64,000 nucleotides of DNA from Gnetum montanum (taxonomy: Eukaryota; Streptophyta; Gnetopsida; Gnetales; Gnetaceae): positions 103,934 to 167,933 of the forward strand of contig MNCI01037971.1 of the NCBI GenBank assembly GCA_015680685.1, written 5' to 3'. Below, one piece after another: positions 24,488 to 34,900 of this stretch. The notes under the pieces were generated by a model that was not told the origin of the DNA, searched no databases, and saw only the letters and a list, made by a program, of their open reading frames with translations. Within the stretch, counting starts at the first letter, position 1, and each line of letters starts with the position of its first letter. A program made the position numbers and the translations under genes.

Positions 24488-25374
24488 TGATAACTCATGT
24501 TTTATAGGGCTACGATATCAAATATTTGATATTAGGGTCATGATGTCAGGTATCTGATATCAGGGCACAACCTCTGATGTTGGGCATCTAATATCATCCC
24601 TTCCATGCTAGCCTATAAATACCACACTTGGGTACATGGTTGGGATATAGTAGATGTATTTTAGATAGCTTTTTTGTAGGTTTTAGAGTAGTTAGAATTT
24701 TTTCTTCTAGTGTATGCCTATAGTGTGGTGTTAAGTAATTGTACAACATCCTTATTCGAGTGTGATGTACTTGGATGCGTTACATGACTGATAATAAAGA
24801 TTGAGATTACTTTGATCATTATAGCATCCACTTATATTTATTATTTCTTTCAATTTTTTAATTATTTACTATTTTTCTTAGTTAATGTTTCCATTTTTTT
24901 CTCTTTATTATTCCTATCATTAAGCAAAGTGAGTATGACTAATCATGAATTCTTAAGTGTAGTTACTTGGTAGCCCAACAACGTATCATTTGGTACATCT
25001 AGTGACGTATGCTTGGTAATTCTAGTAGTAGTTACGCAAAGTCCAAGGTGTGTGCAGATGGTTAGGAATATATACTCATTACACATAGGCTAATTTAAAT
25101 TTTACTTTCCATTTTTAATTAGCTCAATTAATTTATCTCTTTATTATCATTAGGAGTAGCTTAGGGCTAGACAACATCAATCATCATATGCCTCACTTTG
25201 GACTAAATCATACACGACAACGCTACCACTAGTCCAAGTCGAAAGATAGTAAACTATGATCAAGGCATAAAGATTTAGATGCACAAATATTTCCATCCAT
25301 GGAATTCAAACCAGATCATCTATGAACACTTGTGATTTGTATGGTTGGATGTAGGGGTACCTCAGTGCTCATCA
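24488..25374 (+). repeat. 3' LTR of Elem-A
   Basis: Begins TGATAACTCATG and ends GTGCTCATCA. The TATA box is GCCTATAAATAC (24611-24622). A near-perfect palindrome, GATATCAAATATTTGATAT (24514-24532), lies in U3. Confidence 0.9.
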
Positions 25375-26093
25375 AGGATGTTCCACCTACACATGGCTAG
25401 TTTTTAGTGAGATATTGTAAGCTCAAATAAGATATCCCAACTAGCCATTTCTTTGTTTTTGCATGAATTCTAAGGAGGATTTGGAAATTAAAAGGCTATA
25501 AAATAAAGTGGAATTCTTTGAAAAAAGATAAGCACTATTCATTGGAATATTCATTATCTATATCGAGTGATTTTGTTGTGTTCCTTCAATTCTCTATCCT
25601 TTGTGTTTTTTATTTGTATTAAGAGCTTCATTGGAATGAATTTGTAAAGTTTGTTACATTATCTCCTTTATTATTTTTCTCTTTCTAGTTTTTTAGGGTT
25701 GATGTGCTTCTTGTGAAAAGGAATCTTGTGAGATTTTTGAAACCTTGTGGGGATGAGTATGTTTCCAGTGAGAAAACACTCTGTGTGGAGCTCATGTCTT
25801 TGTAAAGGTTATGGGATTATTGAGACTACATTTTGAGCTTGTTGGAACCTTGTAATATTGAGTATTTTTCTAGTGAGAAAACATTCTAAGTGAAGCTTAA
25901 AGATTGTAAAGGTTGTGATGCTTTTTAAACTACTTTTTTAAAGGAACAAAGTTTTGAGGTGTGCAAGGATTCTACCCTCTAAGTGTGGATGTACCAAGTT
26001 GGGAAATCATGTAAATTTGTGTGCAGTTTTGGTTTTCTTTTTTGTTTAAATTAGGAAACTTAATCAATCCCCCTTCTAAGTTCTTAGTCCTCA
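25375..26093 (+). repeat. Ty1/copia 5' LTR, right part
   Basis: This AT-rich segment ends in TCCTCA two bases before a Met-tRNA primer-binding site and so is the 3' part of a copia LTR. A repeated internal stretch (GAGTAT...AGTGAGAAAACA, near 25757 and 25860) is visible. The left part lies across Elem-A at about 5561-6031. No 3' partner LTR exists because the element is truncated in gag. Confidence 0.7.
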
Positions 26094-26095
26094 AA

Positions 26096-26108
26096 TGGTA
26101 TCAAAGCC
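26096..26108 (+). promoter_or_regulatory. Copia primer-binding site (initiator tRNA-Met type)
   Basis: TGGTATCAAAGCC matches the common plant copia site TGGTATCAGAGC with one change, two bases after the LTR end. Confidence 0.8.
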
Positions 26109-26146
26109 TAGTACTCTCTTTTTAGAGCTTAACATCTCAAGAGCAA

Positions 26147-27042
26147 ATGGTTGAAGGGACATCTTACACCAAGCCTCCTATGTTGAATGGGATTGACTTT
26201 GTGTACTAGCAGGCTAGAATGCAAGGATTATTTAAATCCATGGATTTCAAAGGTTGGGAATCTATTTTTAAAGGTTACACACATCCATTAACAACACCAT
26301 AAGAGCTACCAAACCAAGAAGAAAATGGACATGAGATGAAAAAGATAAGTTCATGTTTCGTTCAAAAGCAAAAAATTATATTTATTATGCTTTGAGTAAA
26401 TTTGAATTTAATATACTAGTTGGGTGAAAAACTACTAAAGAAATTTGGAAAATTCTAGAAGCAACATATGAAGATACATTTCTTATCAAACAATCAAAAC
26501 TTCTAGAGTTACAAAGTGAGTATGATAAACTAAAAATGAAATAAGGAGAGAAAATAAAGGATTATTTCTCTAGAGAAAATGATTTAGTTATAGCCATTCA
26601 TGGAATGGAAAAATATTTTCCTAAAAGTGATGTGATTATTAAAATGATTAGAACTTTGTAGTCTGAGTTTAGATAAAAAGTTATAACTATGGAGAAAATA
26701 AGATATTTCTTAGTTCTTAAATTCCAAGAGCTTCAAAATAAACTTATTGATTATGAGATGAATATTATTAGTGAAGGTGTGATCAAAGAAAAGCCTATTA
26801 TCCTAAAAAGTTCATCAATGAAAAAGGAGCCACCTAAACATGAAGCGAATAGTAAGGACAAATTGGCTCTCTTGGCAAGAAGAGTTCAAAGATTAATTAC
26901 AAGAAAAGGCAAGAGCTTCAACCAATTTGGCACTAAAGGTAAAGAACAAGGTAAGAATTTTAAAAGTTTAAATCTTGATGCATCCTATATAAAATGTTGG
27001 ATTTGTGACTATAGAGGCCATGCAACCTCCAAATGTTCAAGT
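26147..27042 (+). pseudogene. Ty1/copia gag pseudogene, fused downstream to gypsy RT
   Basis: The relic begins at ATGGTTGAAGGG (26147). It shows copia gag hallmarks: KEIWKILEATYED, LLELQSEYDKLKM, a stop, GEKIKDYFSRENDL, and a zinc knuckle at 26995-27036 with spacing C-X2-C-X4-H-X4-C (CWICDYRGHATSKC). The stretch 26689-27042 is stop-free. Directly after the knuckle and two Ser codons the same frame enters the conserved MPFGLKNAGATYQ block of a gypsy RT. Copia protease, integrase and RT are absent. Role by family: capsid and RNA binding. Confidence 0.8.
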
Positions 27043-29742
27043 ATGATGCCCTTTGGTCTCAAAAATGCTGGAGCAACCTATCAACAAGCCATGATGTACA
27101 TATTTAGCAACTCCCTCTTAGAGAGACTAAACGATTATGTGGATGACATAGCAGTCAAGTCTAAGAGAGCTAGTGATCATCCTATTGATCTAGATGTAGT
27201 CCTCAAGCATTGCCATAGGCATGACTTGAGTCTCAACCCAAAGAAATATGTTTTCGAAGTTAAAATCAGATTCATGCTAGGGTTTGTAGTATTGAAAGTT
27301 GGAATACGAGTGGACCCTGACAAAGTTAAGGCCATTGTTAACCTAGCACCCCCTACCAACCTTAAATAATTTTGCGGGTTGCAAGGTAGAATACAATTTA
27401 TCAGAAGGTTTGTAGCAAAGTTGACCAACAAGTTACACCCCATGCAACACTTTCTAAAGAAGGGGATTAACTTTGAGTGGATGGCATAGTGTCAAAAAGC
27501 TTTCGATCACTTAAAGAAAGAGCTTTTTCACCTTCCAATTGTTTACCCACCATAGAGGGATAAGCCTTTCTACATCTACTTTGCCACTTCGGACACGTCT
27601 ATCATAGCATTGTTGTGCCATAAGAGAAATGATGGCTCTAAAATCCTAGTTTATTACTTGAGCCATGCATTGATAGCTTATGAGGTGAAATACAATGAAT
27701 TAGAAAGAAATTTTCTTGCCCTAGAATTTATGCTAAAAAGTGGAGACATTACTTTTTCCGTAGCAAGGTTAACATTATATGCAAGAGTAATGTACTTTGA
27801 GCTATCACAAACAACTTATATGAGAGTAGTAGGATAGCTCAATGGAAAGCTATAACAATGGAACTTGATTTACACTATGTATCCCAATCGTCAACGAAAG
27901 GACAAGCGATAGCTACATAGCTCACAACCTCACTCGTTGATGATCGGGAAACCATAGAGCTGAAATTCCCTGACGAACATGTTAACAGCATCAACCTTGT
28001 ACCATTACACTTCGAAGACACTTTGCATTTTGACGGCACCTCAACCACACGAGGTGGTAGTGTTGCTATCATCATTACATTTCCCTGAGGAGACAACCAA
28101 CCTTTCACTTACATTTTTATGTTTCTGTGTACAAACAATGTAGCTGAGTATGAAGGACTCCTTAGGGGTCTTTTAGTAGCCCAAAAATTAAAGATCCAAC
28201 ATTTGGCAGTCCGAGGCAATTCCTAACTCGTTGTGAATTAGATTACCAAAATCTATGCCTATAAAGCACACATTTATAGCCTTCTTGTGACTTGGCCAAA
28301 ATTTTTCTGAAACAGGTTACAATGATAGACATCTAGCATGTGCCATGCAACGAGAACACTATAGAAGATTCTTTAGCCATGCTAGTGTTAATCATGCCGC
28401 CACACCTGTTTGTAACTTTACCTGCTTCGATAATGGAATGCACAAACCCTATCACTCAAGTGGTACATGTCACCTCCATGAGTGCTACTGATGCCCAAGA
28501 GTGGTATGCTAATGTTAAAGCCTACCTTCAACATGGCGAACCCCCACACGGCTTGACATCCACTCAAAATGATGCAATCCGAAAGAGAGCTCAGAAGTAT
28601 GTCCTTATAGGAGATAATACCTTATGAAAATGCTCCTTTGATGGGATATTGCTAACTTGCATTAGTGGGGAATAAGCATAGAAAATAATTAATGCATTCC
28701 ATGAAGGACTATGTGGAGGACACATAGCTCCTAGGGCTATGGTAGCAAAAATCAGATGCCTAGGATATTATTGGCCTTACATGGAACGAGCTTGCCTTGA
28801 CAAAGTTAGGACATGTGATACATGCCAATGTCATGCAAATATTATACATGTTTCACCTATTTAGTTGTATCCTACACAGATTACATGGTCATTCCAACAA
28901 TGGGGGCTAGACATCATAGGACCCATCACACCTAAGTCTTCCACAGGACATAGCTTCATCATCACTACCACCGAGTACTTCACAAAGTGGGTAGAAGTTA
29001 TCCCCCTTAGGAAAACTACATCACAACAGGTTTTCCACTTTATCTTGGATAACATAGTAATAAGGTTTGGTCTTCCCATGACTATTGTGATAAACAATGA
29101 ACCATAGTTTAGTAGCACAGAAACCAAAACCTTTTGTAGCAACCTTAGCATCAAGTAATCCTTTTCTTCGCCATACTAACCACAGGCAAATGGATAGGCA
29201 GAGGCAACAAAAAAGGCCATCATCAACTTGCTCAAAAGGATTCTTAGCAATAGCAAGAGGTGATGGCATGAGCAAATCCTCTACATGCTATGGGCTTACC
29301 GTACGATGTGCAGAACGACCGCAGGTAAGACTCCTTATAGCCTAGTCTACGGATCTGAAGCAGTGTTACCTCTTGAATTGCAGGTACTGTCACTATAGAT
29401 GATCCTTTTAAGCATCATGAATGAGACCTAGAACAACGATTCAAGGGTCATTGACCTTGACTCCATAGAGGAGGAGCGTGCTCAAACACTTGGTCGTATC
29501 AAACGGTACCAGGACAAGTAGTGGCAAAAGCATCATTCCAATCTACATCGACAACCAATCAAACAAGGGGACCTAGTTCTGAAAGTTTTTCATAAGCATG
29601 TAAGCAAGTTCTCAGCAAACTAAGAAGGTCCATTCATAGTCAAGAAAGCCTATGAGAATGGAGCCTTCAAACTAATAGACATGGATGGCAAGGAGTTTGC
29701 AAATCCCATGAATCACTTGTACCTCAAGCTATACTACGTTTG
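27043..29742 (+). pseudogene. C1 partial pol (RT C-terminus, RNase H, aRH, integrase)
   Basis: RT starts at MPFGLKNAGATYQQAM with an intact YVDD box (27136-27147) and runs through VDPDKVKAIVNLAPP. RNase H lies at about 27560-27830 (YFATSDTSIIALL, KYNELERNFLALEF). The archaeal-type RNase H lies at about 28018-28400 (TLHFDGTSTTRGG, NVAEYEGLLRGLL). Integrase spans about 28690-29742, with a zinc finger ending CDTCQCHA, the core GLDIIGPITPK and TTTEYFTKWVEVIP, and the second catalytic Asp changed (VINNEP). Its C-terminus is conserved with C2 (MNHLYLKLYYV, then TGA at 29740-29742). Stops and frameshifts are common. No N-terminal RT, protease or gag is present. Confidence 0.82.
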
Positions 29743-29768
29743 ATGCAAAAGCAAGGTAAGAAAAGCTA

Positions 29769-30064
29769 GTCTGCTATGACTATAAACTAGCACAAATATT
29801 TTACTATGACTATAAACTAGCACAAATAGTATGCTATGATCATGAACTAGCACAAATAGTCTACTATGACTATAAACTAGCACAGACTATCTACTACGAC
29901 GATAAACTAGCATAGACGGTCCGCTATGACCTTAAACTGGCCCATCCATAGTCCACTACGATGATAAAATAGCAGAACGGTTTTCTAGGACCTTAAACTG
30001 GCACATCGTGGTCTACTGGGACCTTAAACTAGTACATCTAATCATCTACCAAGACCTTAAACTG
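29769..30064 (+). repeat. Tandem array, about 10 copies of a 30-bp unit
   Basis: The consensus is close to GTCTACTATGACTATAAACT plus AGCACAAATA. Units run 29-34 bp and later ones change ACTATAA to ACCTTAA. The same unit is tandem in C2 at 53233-53508. There is no spacer structure, so it is not CRISPR-like. It fits the variable 3'UTR arrays of Tat elements. Confidence 0.85.
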
Positions 30065-31449
30065 AGTTCGTGGCACAATGTTCTCAGCCTACATCCACGA
30101 TCCCATAAACAAGCGAACATGCATAGTGCCAACACATGGTGGGATGTTGAAATTTTAGAATGCAGTTCACAATGATAAGAAAACATCCTCTAGAACATAT
30201 GCAATGCCACTACCCCTGGCATCTTGCTAATATTTTGGAGATGTCGTTTGACATCTTGATGACCTTCTGGAGCTACCGCTACCACAGCCCATCACCCTAG
30301 CGGTAGCTCCTATTGTTAGTGCTTGTTGCTAGAGTCTCAGCACTATTGTGGCCCAGCCAAAAAGTTGCTATCCTCCAGCCCCTACTATCATCCGAGCTCA
30401 AAATATGTTCAGCTGCTAAGTCTCTTAGCTTATAGCTAAACTGCATGATGTTTTCCATGGGCAAGGACTCTTGAGCACTCACATCACCATAACTCCTAGC
30501 CTACTCGGTGCCAACCCCTTTAGTCTGCCACTACCAAAACTGTTGCTAGCCTTCCTTGTTTGGACATCACATGCTTCAGCAAAAATTCTCTCTACTCTAG
30601 CGGTGTTTAAAGCAGGTGGAATTCTACCCTAATGTCATTTCATGGTTACATTTTTCTGGCTTTCTTTCTATTGTGTTTGTAGGATACAAGCTGAGGTGGT
30701 ATCGGTCAAAGATGCATTTCGCTAGGAGGCTAGGACACTGCATTTTTCCAAGGTGACCATTCTGACTAGCTTAGCTACTTGGGAGTGCACATCCTACCCT
30801 CCCTCTTAACCTTCTTCACCTTGTTTCTCACACCTATAGTTTCCCATTTCACATCTCTTTTACAAGCTTTCCCGATGCATATAAAAGCCCTTCCACATGC
30901 TCAACCGCAAAGTCCATGACACACGTAATGCAGCTCGCCAAATGGGAAGTACCTATAGGCAAGTCAAAGCCTCACATGGATGTAACACAACTCATCTTAG
31001 GGAGGAAACACTTGTCCTACAACAACAAGGTTGTTTGCAAGTGAACGTGGTTAAACAACAAAAGAAAAGCACAAAAGAGTAAAAGAGCAAAAGAGCTGAA
31101 GAAAAAGAGAGGCATGCCCAAAACAAATGGCACATCAGTTATTTCACAATGACCATCTCTAAGCATTTTAATGAAAGGTTAGAAGCCTACAAAAGAAACA
31201 TGCCCATGTGTACCGACTCCCTCACAAGCACTCCAATGAAGTACTACACTATGTTACATCTTTTCCTTTTCTGAACCTATCCCCTCAATTCCATCCTTTC
31301 CCCTATTTTCCTACACGACTACCCTGATACTCCCAAGCACAACAAAGTGACATCTAAGTGACCACCGAAGAGCGATGTTGACGTCTTGACCTTCATGATA
31401 TTTCGTATTCTTTATTGATGTCTCTCAGGCAGATCCTCCAGACATCGAC

Positions 31450-31462
31450 AAAGAGGGGCCAG
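31450..31462 (+). promoter_or_regulatory. 3' polypurine tract of C1
   Basis: AAAGAGGGGCCAG directly precedes TGAAACATC. Equivalents are at 54488-54499 (C2) and 56800-56812 (C3). Confidence 0.7.
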
Positions 31463-33235
31463 TGAAACATCATAAAATTTCAACACCCTCATGCTTCAAC
31501 AGAGTCTTGGAATTTGGGCAAGGATTTCCAAAATTGTAGTGTCATGATGAGCTAATAGAATGGTGGGCACCAAGCATAAACTATGTAGTTTATAAAGTTT
31601 TCTATCTCTACAGCTGATAGGCTTACTGGACTCTCTAGCCTGCCCAACCAAAAAATTGACCTGGCTGGGAGTCTACCCAAGGACCATGATAGGAGTTGTC
31701 GAAAGTGTATAGGTTGAGCAAAACCGTTTGGCAAGTTTTCTAGCATAGAATTCTGCTTGCTATGCTATGCTATGCTTTGTAGTGTAGCAAGCCTTGAAGA
31801 GATCAATCAAGTGTCTAAAATGGTGCTATGTTATGCTATGCTATGTAGCGTAGTAGAGCGTAACAGGGAATAAGTGCACAAAGGCCCCCCTTTTCCAAAT
31901 GACTCCAACAAGAAGATTACACTTGGCAATGCTTCGGCCTCTAAAATTGGTTTTCCCAGTTAGCCCTTAGGCCTCGAGCAAGGTTTCTTGGCAAAAAATG
32001 GTAGATTAAACAAGGAAGCATGACACACTGGCTACTACGTTGTGCTACACTACGTAGCGTAGCACAGCGTAGTAATGATTCAAAAGAAAAAAAAACGTTC
32101 CAAAGGTGAATTGAACAAGACTAAAGGCTTTCCAGCATATGGAAGACAAAAGTTGCAGTTGTTTGCCTAACCAAGCCTCACACCAATGCTCTCGGCTACT
32201 ACGCAAGTTTTCTATCAAGACCGGTGGCTACGCTTTGCTATGCTATGTAGCATAGCACAGTGTAGCGAGCAATTACTTATGTTATGCCAATGTGTTGAAT
32301 AGTGTAGGTAGTGCAACACTAGCATGGAGGCATCAAGACATCTTCAATTAGCTCTATAACTTGTTGACAATGATTATTCTCGCCCTGATATCTCTTTAGC
32401 GGACAAAATTAGCAAGTTTGCCTCATTTTGCATACCCCTGGTCAATCCCCAAAAAATTGTTCCTATGCTTGACCCTACTTGCAAGAGTAGAGAAGATGTA
32501 GTCCTAGAGCATAGGATCCATTTTTCTTGCATTGATGGCACACTAGATTTTAGCACATGAACAGTGTAACAAAGCTCACCTCCAGCATCTCACACCTACA
32601 TAGTATAGCCATGTCTGCACCTTGTGGGGCCTAGGACATGTGGCATCCAGACTGCATTTTTCTCTTGCTCCTAGCCTGATAAATACCTTGGAAAACAATG
32701 CTCATGGCAAAAATTTGGTTGTTGAGTTTATTACTAGCTTTTAGCTTTGATTGGCTTTTAAGTTGGCGTTCGAAGAGAATAGTTGGAAATTTTTAGCACT
32801 TTGGTTGGCTTTGAGTTTGATGGTTGGTTCCTTGGTTTAGAGATCTGTGAGCATATTGCTCTGTGTAAGCTATGCCTCTGTCATGTTGCATGTTCTATTG
32901 TACACCTTTTAGCAAAGCAAAGAATCAAACCTGCGACCTTGGGGCGGTGCACTTTCTCACCCAAGTTTGTTTTGCTAGTCGCTTACTATCATCGTTGTTT
33001 TACATTATTTTCACTATTTTACATTTTTCGATCGTCAATTTTCTTTGTGTGTCTCTCTTCTAAAAAAAAACATTTATGAAATGTTAAGATACACTGATTA
33101 AGTCCTTGTCTGATTGATCAGACTGTTCAGGGCACCTCGCTTCCGTTTCTCTCTAGCACGACCTTTGCACGGATCCGGGGTTAAATTGTTCACTCGGCAA
33201 CCTCTCAATGTTCTAGCCACTGATGTTTTTGATCA
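31463..33235 (+). repeat. 3' LTR of C1
   Basis: This 1773-bp LTR begins TGAAACATCATAAAA and ends GTTTTTGATCA. A TATA-like box (GATAAATACC) lies at about 32678-32687. It aligns with 54500-56198 of C2, for instance GATTAAGTCC with TGTCTGAT near 33100 and 56048. It contains four palindrome-rich clusters. Confidence 0.78.
31755..32270 (+). repeat. Four palindrome-rich clusters in the C1 LTR
   Basis: Clusters at about 31755-31792, 31823-31863, 32030-32075 and 32225-32270 are built from GCTATGCTATG and CTACGTAGCGTAGC words in both orientations, giving imperfect inverted repeats of 30-45 bp. The C2 LTR has five such clusters (54809-55256). Confidence 0.7.
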
Positions 33236-33800
33236 CTATAGGTAAGTGTAAGTTCCCCACTTGGTGATAAATACTATTTTACAACTCTCACCCTTATCTA
33301 TCATAATTTGATTATAACCTGAAAACCCATCTAGAAAAGAGTATACTTTACAACCTAAAACTTTGATCAACATTTCATTGATTCTAGGAAGTGAGTATTT
33401 ATCTTTTCTTGAGGCATCATTCAAATTTTTAAAATCCACACAAAACCTAATATTACCATTTTTTTTCTTAGTAGAATAAGGTTATCAAGCCATGTCAAAT
33501 ATTGGACTAGATATATGATTTGGGCTTATAATACCTTCTTGATCTTAGCTTTCATAGCTGGCTCAAATGATGGATTAAATTTCCTTTGTTTTTATTTCAC
33601 TATATTACAACCATCTATCAAATTAATTTTATGTGTTATCACATCTGGTTGAAAATTTTTAAGATCATCATAAGACCAAGCAAAATTTTCCAAATTATTT
33701 TTGAGGAGTAATAATAAACTTTGCTTGAAAACTAAACCCTTTTTCTTTATGACATTTAACATCTTTAGTATCTTAGTAGATCTAAAATTCACTGATTCAT
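33236..33800 (-). pseudogene. M2 reverse transcriptase, N-terminal fragment
   Basis: The upstream linker (33592-33792) has LLKNNLENFAWSYDDLKNF. The RT fragment (33236-33439) reads MDFKNLNDASRKDKYSLPRI, then SFLDGFSGYNQIMID and ITKWGTYTYL, where it stops. In an intact RT the next residues would be the MPFGL block. The catalytic YxDD box is therefore missing. The stop codon at 33236-33238 is the last M2 sequence before the C1 LTR. Confidence 0.82.
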
Positions 33801-33939
33801 AAGCTAGATCATCTGGATTTTGTATATCTTTTCTGGTAAGCTAATTTTTACTAAATTCATGTTCATAATCAATCACCTTTTTAGGAATAAAATTTTTCTT
33901 AAACTTTGATGTTGTTTTAGGTATGATTTGACTTTTGAA

Positions 33940-34429
33940 TTATTGCTTATTTTTCATAAACCTAAGTACTTGATCATCATCTTCAAATACTTGAAAATAC
34001 TTTATGTTATTTGGTACTGATGGTTGATGTTCTTTCTCAATCATTACACCTTCATAACTTTCTATCTTTCTCACATCTAATGATGAAGTTGTTGTTGCTA
34101 AGTCACCTGCTATATAATTATCCTTCCTTCCTATATCTTCTATTTGGTAGTGTTGAAATTGATCCAACATTTTGTAGATAAGTTGTTTATAAGATCACAA
34201 GAATGAGCTTTTTACCACACAATTACCTTTAATCATCTTTTACTAGAACTACTTTGGCTCCTACACCATTGGAGTTATAAGAACCATCAAAATATAATTT
34301 CCATTTTCTCTCATCTTGGGATTCTCCTCTCTCCAAATTATCAACTTCTTGAAGTGTGTAAATTCTAGTTTCAAAAGATCTTATTTTAATAACTTTGTTC
34401 TTTTCATTTGAAGTAATGTTTTCATTCAT
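33940..34429 (-). pseudogene. M2 archaeal-type RNase H, internally deleted
   Basis: The N-terminal strand reads WKLYFDGSYNSNGVGAKVVL (about 34229-34310), with catalytic Asp in FDGS. The C-terminal part (34100-34170) reads HYQIEDIGRKDNYIAGDLAT. Some 60 residues expected between them, including the catalytic Glu helix, are missing. It lies upstream of RT, whereas in C1 and C2 the aRH lies downstream of RNase H. Confidence 0.72.
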
Positions 34430-34599
34430 TGGAGGCTCACTATAAATGTATATTTTATTTGGCTCTTCTTTTCAAGATAGCCACATATGTGAGTAATCCA
34501 TTGATATGTAACCTAAGAAGTTCTTACTCTAACTTCTAGTTGATAAAAGGCTATGTGAATCTAGTATATACGCCACTTGAATAGTTACTCTACTTTTGA

Positions 34600-34900
34600 T
34601 GTGGGGTTTAGAAGTGATTTCTAATAGAACATTGGGTAGTTGACCCAAAATTTTCACTCTTCTTTTGTCCACTTGAACAATCTTTTTATTTTATTTTTGT
34701 GGAATCAATCCAAGTTTTTTACATATAGATAATGACCTAATAGTGGATGTAGCTCCAGAATTAACTAAACAATTATGAGGATACTTGTCCTTTAACTTCA
34801 TTGTCAAAAGAAAAGGAGAAGCTTCCTTAACAAGACTATAATCATATTTAGCTTTTATTGTCTTATCAATGTTAGATACATAGCTTGATTCTGATTCTTC
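34600..34900 (-). pseudogene. M2 protease remnant
   Basis: Around 34740-34790 the minus strand reads NCLVNSGATSTIR, matching the aspartic-protease DSGA active-site loop with Asp changed to Asn (a G-to-A change). It precedes the aRH. It is predicted inactive. Confidence 0.6.

Larger units (their letters stand above)
6032..25374 (+). mobile_element. Elem-A: Athila-like Ty3/gypsy retrotransposon, gag plus ORF-X, no pol
   Basis: The two LTRs (6032-6917 and 24488-25374) are about 886 and 887 bp and align along their whole length. They are followed and preceded respectively by an Asp-tRNA-type PBS and a purine-rich tract. Once the nested Elem-B and one TSD copy are removed, the element is about 9.3 kb. 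Its contents in order are leader, Ser-rich gag, Pro/Thr-rich tail, internal PPT-like tract, AT-rich spacer, internal promoter, 5'UTR intron, ORF-X, 3' PPT and LTR. No protease, RT, RNase H or integrase is present, so it would have depended on a relative for replication. All coding parts are broken by stops and frameshifts. Confidence 0.88.
29743..31462 (+). other. 3' untranslated region of C1
   Basis: This comparatively GC-rich region between integrase and LTR starts with a tandem array. It then aligns in patches with C2 at 53509-54499, for example the segment ending CTTGTCCTAC at 31018 and 54238. No coding capacity is convincing. It ends in the PPT. Confidence 0.65.
27043..33235 (+). mobile_element. 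C1: 5'-truncated Tat-lineage Ty3/gypsy retrotransposon
   Basis: Only the 3' part is present: RT from the MPFG block onward, RNase H, a second archaeal-type RNase H, integrase, a 3'UTR with a 30-bp tandem array, a PPT and a 3' LTR (31463-33235). The order RT-RNase H-aRH-integrase and the 3'UTR array are typical of the Tat lineage. The left edge lies inside a copia gag and the right edge abuts the broken RT of M2. C2 (50505-56198) is a second member truncated at the same codon. Confidence 0.8.

Noticed and set aside
27177-27443. Minus-strand frames opposite the RT of C1 (and 50640-50906 opposite C2)
   Set aside because: These are antisense shadows of conserved RT codons. The similarity between the two only reflects the sense strand.
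29769-30064. Regular 30-bp repeats as a CRISPR array
   Set aside because: Units are contiguous and diverged, with no unique spacers, in a plant retrotransposon 3'UTR with a homologous copy in C2.
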